This document shows positions 50,692 through 59,362 of a stretch of DNA of 64,000 bases, piece by piece (within the stretch, counting starts at the first letter, position 1; every line of letters starts with the position of its first letter). Source of the stretch: Clostridia bacterium (GTDB taxonomy: Bacteria; Bacillota; Clostridia; Christensenellales; Aristaeellaceae); the NCBI GenBank assembly GCA_017395065.1, contig JAFPWH010000011.1, forward strand, positions 1-64,000. Direction: 5' to 3'. The notes beneath the pieces were generated by a model. That model was not told the DNA's origin, made no database searches, and saw only the letters and a list, made by a program, of their open reading frames with translations. A program made the position numbers and the translations under genes.

Positions 50692-53600
50692 ATGAAGCGT
50701 TCCCTTTGTTTCCTGCTGAGCCTTGCACTGCTGCTGGGCGCTTTCGGCGTTTCCTTTGCCGAAGACGCGGCCGCGGCGCAGACGAACGGCTTTGTCCTCA
50801 AGAATGTGACCCGCTTTGAGATGGTGGGCGCGGACATACTGCTCTACGAGCACGAAAAGACCGGCGCGCAGGTCATGTTCATTCTCAACGACGACCTGAA
50901 CCGCGTCTTCGACATCACCTTCCGCACCCCGTGCCTGACCGACAAGGGCGTCGCGCACGTGCTGGAGCACACCGTGCTCGGCGGAAGCGCAAAGTATCCC
51001 TCCAAGTCGCTGTTTTTCAACCTGAGCTATCAGACCTACAACACCTACATGAACGCGTCCACCTACAACTTCATGACCTCCTACCCTGTGGCGTCGCTGA
51101 GCGAAGAGCAGCTTCTGCTCTACGCCGACTTCTACACCGACAGCGTGTTCCATCCCATGGTGCTTGAGGACGAGAGCCTGTTCCGCGAGGAAGCCTGGAG
51201 ATACACCCTGGCCGACGCCGAGAGCGAGCTGGGCATTGAGGGCACGGTCTACAGCGAAATGCAGGGCGCCTATACCATCAACCGCGCCGCCAGCCTCAAC
51301 TATTCCAAAACGCTCTTCCCCGGCGCTACCGACGGCAGGGATTCCGGCGGCATTCCCAAGGTGATCTACACGATGACCTGGGACGATGTGAAGGACTTCT
51401 ACCGCGCCTACTACCATCCGTCCAACTCCCTGACCTGCATTTACGGCAAGATCAAGAACGTCGAGGGCTTCCTTGCGCTGCTCGACGCCTATTTCTCCGA
51501 GTACGAGAAAAAGGAATTCAACATCGTCGAGGAAACCTACGAGCCCATCACCGAGCCGCAGAACGCCGTGTATCAGTACGGTCTGGCCGCCGACGCGGAC
51601 ACCGCAAACGGCGCGGTCGTGTACTACGGCTTCGTCTGCGAGGGCGCGGACGAAGAAGATCAGCTCCGGCTCGACTTCCTGACCACGCTCATCAACGACG
51701 ATACCTCCGTCTTCCAGCAGCGCATGAAGGACGAACTGCCCTCCGCCAGCGCCGCCTGCTACGTGGACAGCACGACGCCCGAATACTCCGTCTACTTCTA
51801 CGCGACCGGCGTAAACGAGGAAGACGCGCCTTTGTTCAAGCAGATCGTCGACGAGTCCGTCGCGGACGTCATCGAAAACGGCTTTGACGCCGACGCCATC
51901 GACGCCATCGCCGCCGCGACCGTGCTGGACATACTCCTCGCCAACGAATCCAGCGAGGTCGGCATCGACCTGATCCCCACGATCGCCTACTACTGGGCTT
52001 CCATGGACGACCTTTACTACTACATGGACTACATCGACAAGCTCGATCTGTTCGTCGATTACGCCATGAGCGGCGTGCTCTCCGAGGCGGCCGCGACCTA
52101 CCTGACCGGCAACGAGCGCACCGCTCTCGTCACCACCGTGCCCGTCGCGGGCCTGGCCGACGAGGAGGACGCGGCCTTTGCCGAAATGCTGGCCGAGGTC
52201 AAGGCGGGCATGAGCGAAGAGGAGATCGCCCAAATCCTCGCGACCAGCGAAGAGGAAGAGGAGACCGCCGAGGAAGCCGCCGAGAGCGCGAACTACGTCG
52301 CCCAGCTCACCGCCGTGTCCATCGACAGTCTGCCCGAAGAGACGCGCGTGTTCGACATCAGCGACACCGTGGACGATAACGGCATCCGCCACATCGCCGT
52401 GGACGCCAACACCAACGGCGTGGGCCAGGTAGCGCTGCTTTTGGACGCGCAGGGCCTCGAGCAGGAGCAGCTGCATTACTTCAAGCTCTTCGTTGACCTG
52501 CTCGGTTCCCTCGACACCGCCTCCCACACCCGGCAGCAGCTGGCTGCGCTTCAGAACCGCTACCTGTACAACGGCGTGATCAAGGTAAGCGTTATGGACG
52601 AGGGCGACAGCTTCCATCCCTACATGCGCTGCACCTTCATCGCCCTGGACGACGACCTCGAGGCCGGCTACGACCTGATCTACGAGCTTCTGTACGAGAC
52701 GGATCTGAGCAACGCGCAGGCAGTGCTCAACAACGTAAGCAACCTCAAGAACAACTTAAAGCGCAGCATCACCAACAACTGCTACGCCGTCATCCTCTAC
52801 CGCGCGCAGGCCGCGAGCGACCCGACGAGCGAATACTACAACTACATGACCTATCTGGAGTACTACGACTTCTTAAGCGCCGTCGAAGCGCAGCTTTCGA
52901 GCGATCCCGAGCCCGTGCTCGAGGGCCTCAGAAGCGTGCAGCAGTACTTCTTCAACCGCTCCGGCGCCGTCGCGGGCTTTGTAGGCAGCGCCGAAAGCGC
53001 CGAAAAGAACGCGGAGATCGCCGACGCCTTCCTGATGAAGCTGGACGACACCGAGCTTACGCGCAAGGAATACGACCTGGGCGAGCATTACGCCAGCGAA
53101 GCGCTGATCGTGGACGGCTCCGTGATGTACAACATGTACTACGCCACCTGGGAGGAGATGGGCCTCGAAGGATACAACGGCGCGATGGACGCGGTGGCTT
53201 CCTACGTGCTTGACACGTTCCTTCTGCCCCTGCTCAGAGATCAGTACGGCGCCTATGGCGTGTTCCACAGCGCCGACGAGGACGGCGTGTACATCATCAG
53301 CTACCGCGACCCCAACGTGCTCGAGAGCTTCGAGGTGTACAATTCGCTGCCCGCGCTGATCGACGCAGCCGAGCCCGATCAGGAGACCCTGAACGGCTAC
53401 ATTTCTTCTGCCTACTCCGCCTACGCGACCTCCAACGGTGAACTGACCGACGGCTTCAGCGCGCTGCTCAACTACTTCAACGGCGACGACATGGCTGCCG
53501 CCGAAAACGCGATGCGCGAGCTCAAGTCCCTGACGCCCGAAAGCTTCAGGACGATCGCCGCGATGTATCAGGCGCTCTGCGAGAATCCCATTTACGCGAC

Positions 53601-54168
53601 CGCCGGCTCCGCCACGGTCATCAAGGGCCTTGACGGCGTGTACGAGAACGTGCTCAATCCCTTCGGCGTAAAGAGCGCGGACGAAATCGTACTTAGCGAC
53701 CTCAGCGAAGACACCTGGTGCCTTGAGGCCGTGCAGGCCTGCATGGGGCAGGGCCTGATCTTTGCCGAAAGTGACACCCAGTTCGGCGTGGACAGCCCGG
53801 CGACCCTGGGCGACCTCGCCACGATGATGTACATTCTTATCGGCGGCGACAACAGCCCCGACGACGCGATCGCCTACCTCGCCCCCTACGGCGTCTTCCC
53901 GCAGGATCCGGCGGACACCGTGCTCAACCGCGAGCAGATGCTCCTCTATACCGCCTACTTCTGCTACGCCATGGGCCTGCCGGTCGAGGAAGCCGCGCCC
54001 GAAGGCTACGCGGACGCCGATCAGCTCAAGGAGGGCGACGACGGCTTCATCGGCTGGATCCTCCGGTACGAGCCCATCCCGCTTACCGACAACATGATCG
54101 AACCCGCGAAAGACGCTACCCGCGGCGAACTGTGCAGCATGTTCTACACGATGTTCATCGCCGAATAA
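50692..54168 (+). CDS. Secreted M16C (PreP-like) zinc peptidase with SLH-like C-terminus
   Basis: The 1158-residue protein has a signal peptide (MKRSLCFLLSLALLLGAFGV). The inverse zinc motif is H89-V-L-E92-H93, followed by the T-V-L-G-G-S-A-K-Y-P segment and a downstream E-E-A-W-R-Y glutamate. The long two-half M16C clamshell follows, with a Glu/Ala-rich hinge near residues 515-540. The last about 160 residues resemble SLH repeats (F-G-V-D-S-P-A-T-L-G-D-L-A-T-M-M, N-R-E-Q-M-L-L, T-R-G-E-L-C-S-M-F), which bind secondary cell-wall polymers. It would act as a cell-surface oligopeptidase. The Shine-Dalgarno site AAGGAG is unusually far (14 bases) from the only possible ATG. Confidence 0.88.
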   Translation: MKRSLCFLLSLALLLGAFGVSFAEDAAAAQTNGFVLKNVTRFEMVGADILLYEHEKTGAQVMFILNDDLNRVFDITFRTPCLTDKGVAHVLEHTVLGGSAKYPSKSLFFNLSYQTYNTYMNASTYNFMTSYPVASLSEEQLLLYADFYTDSVFHPMVLEDESLFREEAWRYTLADAESELGIEGTVYSEMQGAYTINRAASLNYSKTLFPGATDGRDSGGIPKVIYTMTWDDVKDFYRAYYHPSNSLTCIYGKIKNVEGFLALLDAYFSEYEKKEFNIVEETYEPITEPQNAVYQYGLAADADTANGAVVYYGFVCEGADEEDQLRLDFLTTLINDDTSVFQQRMKDELPSASAACYVDSTTPEYSVYFYATGVNEEDAPLFKQIVDESVADVIENGFDADAIDAIAAATVLDILLANESSEVGIDLIPTIAYYWASMDDLYYYMDYIDKLDLFVDYAMSGVLSEAAATYLTGNERTALVTTVPVAGLADEEDAAFAEMLAEVKAGMSEEEIAQILATSEEEEETAEEAAESANYVAQLTAVSIDSLPEETRVFDISDTVDDNGIRHIAVDANTNGVGQVALLLDAQGLEQEQLHYFKLFVDLLGSLDTASHTRQQLAALQNRYLYNGVIKVSVMDEGDSFHPYMRCTFIALDDDLEAGYDLIYELLYETDLSNAQAVLNNVSNLKNNLKRSITNNCYAVILYRAQAASDPTSEYYNYMTYLEYYDFLSAVEAQLSSDPEPVLEGLRSVQQYFFNRSGAVAGFVGSAESAEKNAEIADAFLMKLDDTELTRKEYDLGEHYASEALIVDGSVMYNMYYATWEEMGLEGYNGAMDAVASYVLDTFLLPLLRDQYGAYGVFHSADEDGVYIISYRDPNVLESFEVYNSLPALIDAAEPDQETLNGYISSAYSAYATSNGELTDGFSALLNYFNGDDMAAAENAMRELKSLTPESFRTIAAMYQALCENPIYATAGSATVIKGLDGVYENVLNPFGVKSADEIVLSDLSEDTWCLEAVQACMGQGLIFAESDTQFGVDSPATLGDLATMMYILIGGDNSPDDAIAYLAPYGVFPQDPADTVLNREQMLLYTAYFCYAMGLPVEEAAPEGYADADQLKEGDDGFIGWILRYEPIPLTDNMIEPAKDATRGELCSMFYTMFIAE

Positions 54169-54185
54169 ACGAATCCAAGCTAAAT

Positions 54186-54212
54186 GCGGCGGGCCGGACG
54201 GCCCGCCGCTTT
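54186..54212 (+). terminator. Terminator after the M16C peptidase gene
   Basis: Perfect 10-bp G+C stem (54186-54195 with 54200-54209) followed by TTT, 17 bases past the stop. Confidence 0.7.
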
Positions 54213-54291
54213 CGTATCCCGCAGACGGCCGACGCGCTTAAGCGTATACACTTAAACCGACGCGCTTGCGAACGGATGAAATGTGCGCACA

Positions 54292-54335
54292 AAACAGCGC
54301 GGCGGGAAGGAAATCGCCTTTCCGCCGCGCTGTTT
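54292..54335 (-). terminator. Terminator after the MFS gene
   Basis: 19-bp stem with one G-U pair (54292-54310 with 54317-54335), followed on the minus strand by TTTT within the flank. It lies 12 bases past the MFS stop. Confidence 0.85.
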
Positions 54336-54346
54336 GACTTTAGCGT

Positions 54347-55918
54347 TTATTTTATATGCTCCGTGGCGCTCATATGCTTTTTGCCACTGATTAGAAGGAT
54401 CAGGCCTACGAGGAACAGTGCGCTCAGGCCCAGCACGCCGTAGCTGGGATGGCCCGGGTTGAGCGAGCCGATCGTCGCGTAGATGAAGGGGCCCAGGAAC
54501 GCGGCGAACTTTCCGAAGATGTCGAAAAAGCCGTAGAATTCGTTGGACTGATCCTTGGGGATGAGCTTTCCGAAGTAGGAACGGGAAACGGCCTGTATGC
54601 CGCCCTGCACCGTGCCCACCATGACGGCCATGATCCAGAACAGAAGCGAGGAGAAGGAGATCGCGCTGCGGAAGGCTTCTGCTTTGTCGGCGTTGGCTTC
54701 GTAGGCGTCGGCGAGCGCCGTTCTGATGTAAGCTTCTTCGGTCTCGCGGAGCGCTTCGGCATTGCTTTTCAAACAAAACGGGGAATATACCTTCGTCATG
54801 GCGGCGATGTCCTTTGCGGCGTCGTCTGCCTTTTTACTCTGGTATTCGCTCACGAAATCATTCTTGATCCTGAGGGCTTCATCCTCGCCCACGCTTAGCG
54901 CTTTTATGTCCAGCCCGGCATAGGCTTCGTCGAATACCTTATTGTAGGCCTCCTGCTCCGGTTCCATGGAAAAGCCCATGTAGAAGCCCACGAGCGTCAC
55001 GCACAGGTAGATGACCACCGCGCCGATCAGCGCCTTGCGCGCGGAGAACTTTTCGCTGATCTTCGCAAAGAAGATCGAGCAGGGCATCGCCACGATCTGC
55101 GTCACCAGCAGCGCGATGATCATGCCCGTCGAGCCGAGCCCCAGCGTGGAGCCGTAGGCGGTCGAGATGGAAATGATCGTGTCTACGCCGTCGATGTAGA
55201 AAAAGTACGCCAGCACGAAGAACAGCAGGCCGCGGTTCGTGCAGATCTTTTTGAAGGTGCGCAGCACGTCGCTGAAGATGCGCCCGACGCTGAAGTGCGC
55301 GGGCTTTTCCTCGTAGTGCTCCTGATGCACGTTTTTGAGCATCGGGAAAGAGAAGACGAGCCACCAGGCGCTTACGATCAGCACCGAGAAGGTCTGCGCG
55401 AAGGTGCTGTAATCGAACAGGAGAAGGATCGCGATGGAGATGACGAAGGGGATCGTGCTTCCGCCGATGTAGCCCATCGCGTAGCCCCAGCTTGAGACCT
55501 TGTCCATGCGCTCGTCCGTCGTCACGTCTGTCAGGAACGAATCGTAGAACAGGCAGGAGCCGGAAAAGCCGATGCGCGAGACGACGTAGCCGATCAGCGC
55601 GATTTTCCAGTTTCCGAAGGCCACCATGAGCGGGGTGAAGACGACGCCGATCAGCATAAACAGCGTGAACAGCTTTTTCTTCATGCCCTTGTAATCGGCG
55701 ATCGCGCCCAGGATGGGGGCAAGAATCGCCACGATCAGCGTGGCCGCGGAAGTGGCGTAGCCCCAGCGGATGTCGCCGTTTTCCACGGTGGAGGCGAAAA
55801 TGGTGGGGTAGATGGCCGCCATGATGTTTGTGGCGTAGATGGAGTTGGCCCAATCGTACATGATCCAGCTCCATTCCTTCTTATTGAACAGGCGTCTGCG
55901 GGCGGGTTTGGTGTCCAT
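54347..55918 (-). CDS. MFS transporter of the Atg22/UMF1 type
   Basis: The 523-residue protein has about twelve membrane helices. The family's N-terminal hallmark is E-W-S-W-I-M-Y-D-W-A-N-S-I-Y-A-T. Y-D-S-F-L-T-D-V-T comes later, and the C-terminal half has G-G-I-Q-A-V-S-R-S-Y-F-G-K-L-I-P. Between the two halves is a soluble, charged segment of about 100 residues (roughly 325-430) that is not part of the usual fold. UMF1 relatives export amino acids or small molecules. AAGGAG lies 8 bases before the ATG. Substrate unknown. Confidence 0.85.
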   Translation of the reverse strand: MDTKPARRRLFNKKEWSWIMYDWANSIYATNIMAAIYPTIFASTVENGDIRWGYATSAATLIVAILAPILGAIADYKGMKKKLFTLFMLIGVVFTPLMVAFGNWKIALIGYVVSRIGFSGSCLFYDSFLTDVTTDERMDKVSSWGYAMGYIGGSTIPFVISIAILLLFDYSTFAQTFSVLIVSAWWLVFSFPMLKNVHQEHYEEKPAHFSVGRIFSDVLRTFKKICTNRGLLFFVLAYFFYIDGVDTIISISTAYGSTLGLGSTGMIIALLVTQIVAMPCSIFFAKISEKFSARKALIGAVVIYLCVTLVGFYMGFSMEPEQEAYNKVFDEAYAGLDIKALSVGEDEALRIKNDFVSEYQSKKADDAAKDIAAMTKVYSPFCLKSNAEALRETEEAYIRTALADAYEANADKAEAFRSAISFSSLLFWIMAVMVGTVQGGIQAVSRSYFGKLIPKDQSNEFYGFFDIFGKFAAFLGPFIYATIGSLNPGHPSYGVLGLSALFLVGLILLISGKKHMSATEHIK

Positions 55919-55988
55919 TTGACCACTCCTTCTGAGTTTATAACTCGAGCGTACTGGTTTCCTGGGATAAAATTACGCGAAACCGGAG

Positions 55989-56393
55989 TCAGGGCTGCTT
56001 TTTCTCGAAGTTGATGCGGTTGGGGTCGATCGGGGGCAAGCTGAAGGGCGTGAGTCCGCCGGCCAGCGTGGCGGTGGAGATGTAGGCGCGAAGCACGTCG
56101 AACAGCACCGGGAACGCCTGCTTGTGGAACTCCTTGATGTCGGTCAGCGCGTCGCCCGGCCCCTGGGCGACCGGAATGAACTGCCCGCGCATGCGCGCCT
56201 TGATGTACAGGGGAGAATTGTCGTCCATGCTGCCCACGGTGATCGTGAGGTCGCCCACCAAAGGCTTGTTTTCCTGGCGGGGCAGTACGGTAAAGTTGAT
56301 CTCGGGCTTTACCTGAAACGAGCCCGCCTTGCGTTCGGTCATATCGTTGAAAATCGTGAATTCGAGCAGGGTGTACTTTTGCAAAACCACCAT
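55989..56393 (-). CDS. SecB-like chaperone protein
   Basis: The 134-residue protein matches the SecB fold: N-terminal beta strands (F-T-I-F-N-D-M-T-E-R, I-N-F-T-V-L-P-R), a long strand with G-D-L-T-I-T-V-G, then the helical K-E-F-H-K-Q-A-F-P-V-L-F-D-V-L-R-A-Y-I-S. It ends in P-P-I-D-P-N, the same place where SecB has its conserved P-P-I-N region. SecB is uncommon in Firmicutes; solitary homologues can be export chaperones or toxin-antitoxin chaperones. No toxin gene is adjacent. GGAGG lies 11 bases before the ATG. Confidence 0.75.
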   Translation of the reverse strand: MVVLQKYTLLEFTIFNDMTERKAGSFQVKPEINFTVLPRQENKPLVGDLTITVGSMDDNSPLYIKARMRGQFIPVAQGPGDALTDIKEFHKQAFPVLFDVLRAYISTATLAGGLTPFSLPPIDPNRINFEKKQP

Positions 56394-56481
56394 AGAAACA
56401 CTACCTCCGCAATTATTTTACCTGTTTTGTGTTAAGATTCTTTTTCAAAACTGACAAGAAAAGATGTATACGCACAGAAAA

Positions 56482-56595
56482 TCATCCCGCTTCCACGATC
56501 ATGTAGCCGCCCAGCAGAAACGCCGCGACGACGATCAGTATCAGGATCTCCGCGATGAAGAGCTTCGCGTTTAAGGGCAGCTTTCTTTTGCGCAT
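56482..56595 (-). CDS. 37-residue single-pass membrane peptide
   Basis: A short frame begins 10 bases after the HAD-IIA stop, with GAGG 8-10 bases upstream. It reads M-R-K-R-K-L-P-L-N-A, then a hydrophobic helix (L-F-I-A-E-I-L-I-L-I-V-V-A-A-F-L-L) and a short G-G-Y-M-I-V-E-A-G tail. The positive N-terminus implies an outside C-terminus. It is similar in plan to small clostridial membrane peptides, but I do not know a named family. Its placement in the operon and start signal make it credible. Confidence 0.6.
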   Translation of the reverse strand: MRKRKLPLNAKLFIAEILILIVVAAFLLGGYMIVEAG

Positions 56596-56605
56596 GCGCT
56601 TTTCC

Positions 56606-57388
56606 TCACAGATACTTGTTCATGTCGCTCAGGCGTCCGAACACGCAGGAAGGCCTGATTTCGGACTTTTCAAGCATTTCCCGAGTGGTCTCGCCGCTCA
56701 TGACCAGTACGCTCAGCATGCCGTTTTTGTTGCCCGTCGCGATGTCGGTATACAGCCTGTCGCCCACCATGGCGAGCTCGGGCACCGTAAGGCCGGTCCT
56801 TTCCAGCGCGGCCTCCACGATGCCGGAATGCGGTTTGCCCACGATCAGATCCGGGCGGCGGAAGGCGGAAGCCTCGATAAAGGCGATGATCGCGCCGATG
56901 TCCGGCGCAAAGCCGGTCTCCGTGGGACAGTTGAAGTCCGGATGAGTGGCGATGTAGGGAAGACCCGAGCGCACCAGGTCGCACACGCGGGTCATCTTTT
57001 TGTAGTCGAGCGTCGTGTCGTAGCCGATGACGACGATCTCGGGCGCGTCCTCGTCGATCGGTATGCCGGCCTCGCGCATTTCGGAAAGCAGAAATTCGTT
57101 GCCCAGCACGTAGGCGCGCTTTCCCTTATAGTCCCGGTTAAGGATCCGCGCGGTGGCCTCACCGGAGGTCAGTATCTTTTCCCTGCCGACGCTCAGGCCC
57201 ATCTTTTTGAGCCTCTCCACGTAAAACAGCGCGTTGTGGGAGGAGTTGTTCGTCAGAAACAGGAAATCGCGCCCCGTCCGCCTGAGCGTGTCGATGAAGG
57301 AAAGCGAGCCTTCGATGATCCTGTCGCCCAGATAGAACGTGCCGTCCATGTCCAGCAAAAAGCATTTGATCTGTTTCAGCGCGTCCAT
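56606..57388 (-). CDS. HAD-IIA (NagD-like) phosphatase
   Basis: The 260-residue protein has HAD motif I D-M-D-G-T (residues 14-18), motif II L-T-N-N-S-S and a large cap domain. The K-P-H-S motif (G-K-P-H-S-G) and motif IV V-G-D-R-L-Y-T-D-I complete the active site. NagD-like enzymes dephosphorylate nucleotides or sugar phosphates. It starts 3 bases after the xpt stop, with GAGG inside the xpt end; a link to purine salvage or phosphoglycolate clean-up is possible but unproven. Confidence 0.92.
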   Translation of the reverse strand: MDALKQIKCFLLDMDGTFYLGDRIIEGSLSFIDTLRRTGRDFLFLTNNSSHNALFYVERLKKMGLSVGREKILTSGEATARILNRDYKGKRAYVLGNEFLLSEMREAGIPIDEDAPEIVVIGYDTTLDYKKMTRVCDLVRSGLPYIATHPDFNCPTETGFAPDIGAIIAFIEASAFRRPDLIVGKPHSGIVEAALERTGLTVPELAMVGDRLYTDIATGNKNGMLSVLVMSGETTREMLEKSEIRPSCVFGRLSDMNKYL

Positions 57389-57391
57389 ACG

Positions 57392-57964
57392 TCAGTCCTC
57401 GAATACGATCTCGCCGGCGCCCATGCGCTTTATGCTCGCCAATGCCTCCACGTGAAAGCCCATGTCCTTTAAGCGCCTGAGCCCCGGCATGAACGATTTG
57501 CAGATGACCGCGCCGACGCCCGCGACCGTGCCGCCGGCCTGCTCTATGAGCCTTGCGGCGCCAAGGGCCGCCTCGCCGTTTGCCAGAAAATCGTCGATCA
57601 GAAGCACCCTGTCGCCCTGCGCAATAAATTCGGGCTTCAGCGTCAGCATGTAGGATTTCTGCTTCGTAAAGGAAAAAACCTCGGTCTGCAGTATGCCGTT
57701 CTTTAAAACGAGAGAGGGCTGCTTTTTGAGTATGACCAGCGGCTTTTTCATGATCAGCGCGCACATCGCCGCAGGCGCGATGCCGCTTGCCTCGATGGTG
57801 ACGACGCGACTTATGCCGTCGCGGGCGAACAGGCGGCTGAACTCGCCGCCGATTTCGTACATCAGTTCGCAGTCGACCTGATGGTTCAGAAACATATCCA
57901 CCAAAAGCACCTCGTCGGAGAGGGCTTTTGCTTCCTTCAGAATGCGATCCTCCAAGAGCTTCAT
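57392..57964 (-). CDS. xpt: Xanthine phosphoribosyltransferase
   Basis: The 190-residue protein, the usual length, has the PRPP-binding loop V-L-L-I-D-D-F-L-A-N-G-E-A characteristic of Xpt. The N-terminal M-K-L-L-E-D-R-I-L and the R-V-V-T-I-E-A-S-G-I region also match. It salvages xanthine to XMP. Start 57964 is preceded by AAAGGACGG; the longer frame upstream has no support. The promoter is only about 40 bases upstream, leaving no room for the purine riboswitch that often controls xpt. Confidence 0.9.
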   Translation of the reverse strand: MKLLEDRILKEAKALSDEVLLVDMFLNHQVDCELMYEIGGEFSRLFARDGISRVVTIEASGIAPAAMCALIMKKPLVILKKQPSLVLKNGILQTEVFSFTKQKSYMLTLKPEFIAQGDRVLLIDDFLANGEAALGAARLIEQAGGTVAGVGAVICKSFMPGLRRLKDMGFHVEALASIKRMGAGEIVFED

Positions 57965-58004
57965 GCTGCCGTCCGTCCTTTGTCTGTATTCCGTGATCGC
58001 GTTT

Positions 58005-58033
58005 ATTTTACTATGAAACCGCCGCATAGTCAA
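58005..58033 (-). promoter_or_regulatory. Promoter of the xpt operon
   Basis: Minus strand: TTGACT (58033-58028), 17-base spacer, TAAAAT (58010-58005). Confidence 0.75.
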
Positions 58034-58050
58034 CAGAAAACTGTATACAT

Positions 58051-58079
58051 TTGACAATCAAGGCGCAAAGTGCTATAAT
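58051..58079 (+). promoter_or_regulatory. Consensus promoter of the GT2-GtrA gene
   Basis: TTGACA (58051-58056), 17-base spacer, TATAAT (58074-58079) with extended TGC: a full consensus sigma-A promoter, divergent from the xpt promoter. Confidence 0.9.
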
Positions 58080-58105
58080 TCGCTCTGTAAAAACAGGGGG
58101 ATTTC

Positions 58106-59173
58106 ATGAATGCTATACTGATCCCGGCCTATAAGCCGGATGAAAAACTGGTCGGGCTGTGCGAGCTTTTGCTTGGACACGAGGAGATAGAGGTCGTCGT
58201 CGTGGACGACGGAAGCGGCGAAGCGTATAAAGGCGTTTTCGGCGCGCTGGATAAGCGCGTCCATCTGATCAGCTATCCCGTCAACAAGGGCAAGGGCGGC
58301 GCGCTCAAGACCGGCATAGAATACATCTACAACAATCTGCCCTCCTGCGAGCGCCTCGTCACCGCGGACGCCGACGGGCAGCATCGCTACGAGGACATTC
58401 AAAAGGTCATCGCAAAGAGCGTCGAATGCCCCAAGGCGCTGATTCTCGGCTCGCGCAGGTTCGACGAGGAGAACGTGCCCTTCCGCTCCCGCTTCGGAAA
58501 CGGAATGACGCGCGCCGTGTTCCGCCTGGTTTCCGGCGCGAAGGTGTACGACACGCAGACGGGGCTGCGCGCCTTCGACAGGGAGCTCATGAAGCGCTTC
58601 ATGGCCGTAAAGGGCGAGCGCTACGAATACGAGATGAACATGCTCCTGGAGGCCGCAAAGCACAAGATCCCGATCCTCGAGGTCACGATCAAGACCGTCT
58701 ATCTGAACGAGAACGAGAGCAGCCACTTCAATCCCTTGAAGGACAGCGCGAAGATCTACTACTGCCTGCTCAAGTATTTCATAAAGTTCCTCGCGTCGAG
58801 CCTGTTCGCGTTCTGCGTGGAATACGTGATCGTGCTGCTTTTGAACCATTTCTTCGTCTTAAAGGGCGTCTTCGGCTTAAAGACCGCAAACACGCTGGCG
58901 CGCATCGTATCCGCGACGGTCAATTTCACCGTAAACCACACGCTGGTGTTCGAGGCCAGCGAAAAGTGGTGGAAGGCGCTGATCAAGTACGCGGCGCTGG
59001 CGCTTGTCATACTGGTGCTGGACAACTATCTGCTCGAGTTTTTCCACGACGTCGTTGGCATAAAGCTGGGGCTTGCCAAGCCCATCACCGAGATCATCAT
59101 GTTCTGCATCAACTTTCCGATACAGAAGCGCTTCGTCTACACGCGGCAGAAGCTGCCCACGAAGAAACACTAA
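58106..59173 (+). CDS. Glycosyltransferase family 2 fused to GtrA-like membrane domain
   Basis: Residues about 1-230 are a DPM1-like GT2 domain (I-L-I-P-A-Y-K-P, V-V-V-V-D-D-G-S, T-A-D-A-D-G-Q-H, Q-T-G-L-R-A-F). Residues about 230-345 are a GtrA domain with four helices (F-L-A-S-S-L-F-A-F-C-V-E-Y, F-T-V-N-H-T-L-V-F). Such proteins transfer a sugar to undecaprenyl phosphate and may flip it for cell-envelope decoration. GGGGG lies about 8 bases before the ATG. The sugar is unknown. Confidence 0.9.
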   Translation: MNAILIPAYKPDEKLVGLCELLLGHEEIEVVVVDDGSGEAYKGVFGALDKRVHLISYPVNKGKGGALKTGIEYIYNNLPSCERLVTADADGQHRYEDIQKVIAKSVECPKALILGSRRFDEENVPFRSRFGNGMTRAVFRLVSGAKVYDTQTGLRAFDRELMKRFMAVKGERYEYEMNMLLEAAKHKIPILEVTIKTVYLNENESSHFNPLKDSAKIYYCLLKYFIKFLASSLFAFCVEYVIVLLLNHFFVLKGVFGLKTANTLARIVSATVNFTVNHTLVFEASEKWWKALIKYAALALVILVLDNYLLEFFHDVVGIKLGLAKPITEIIMFCINFPIQKRFVYTRQKLPTKKH

Positions 59174-59247
59174 TATAAAATTTGCGTAAAATTTCCAAAT
59201 TGCCGTTTCTTTTAACGCGCAAAGGGCGAAAAAGGCGGCAAAGACGG

Positions 59248-59276
59248 TTGTATTTTGCGCGATTTCATGGTATAAT
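59248..59276 (+). promoter_or_regulatory. Promoter of the rimP-nusA-infB operon
   Basis: TTGTAT (59248-59253), 17-base spacer, perfect TATAAT (59271-59276), 86 bases before the rimP start. Confidence 0.75.
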
Positions 59277-59362
59277 CCAAACGTAAACTGTTTTTCAGTA
59301 GATTTCTGCCGCGCCGACCATGGGCGCGGTATATTTTGAGACAAAATACGGAGGGTGTATTT

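Noticed and set aside
50659-52617. 652-codon minus-strand open frame opposite the M16C peptidase gene
   Set aside because: Val/Gly/His-rich antisense translation without any known motif.
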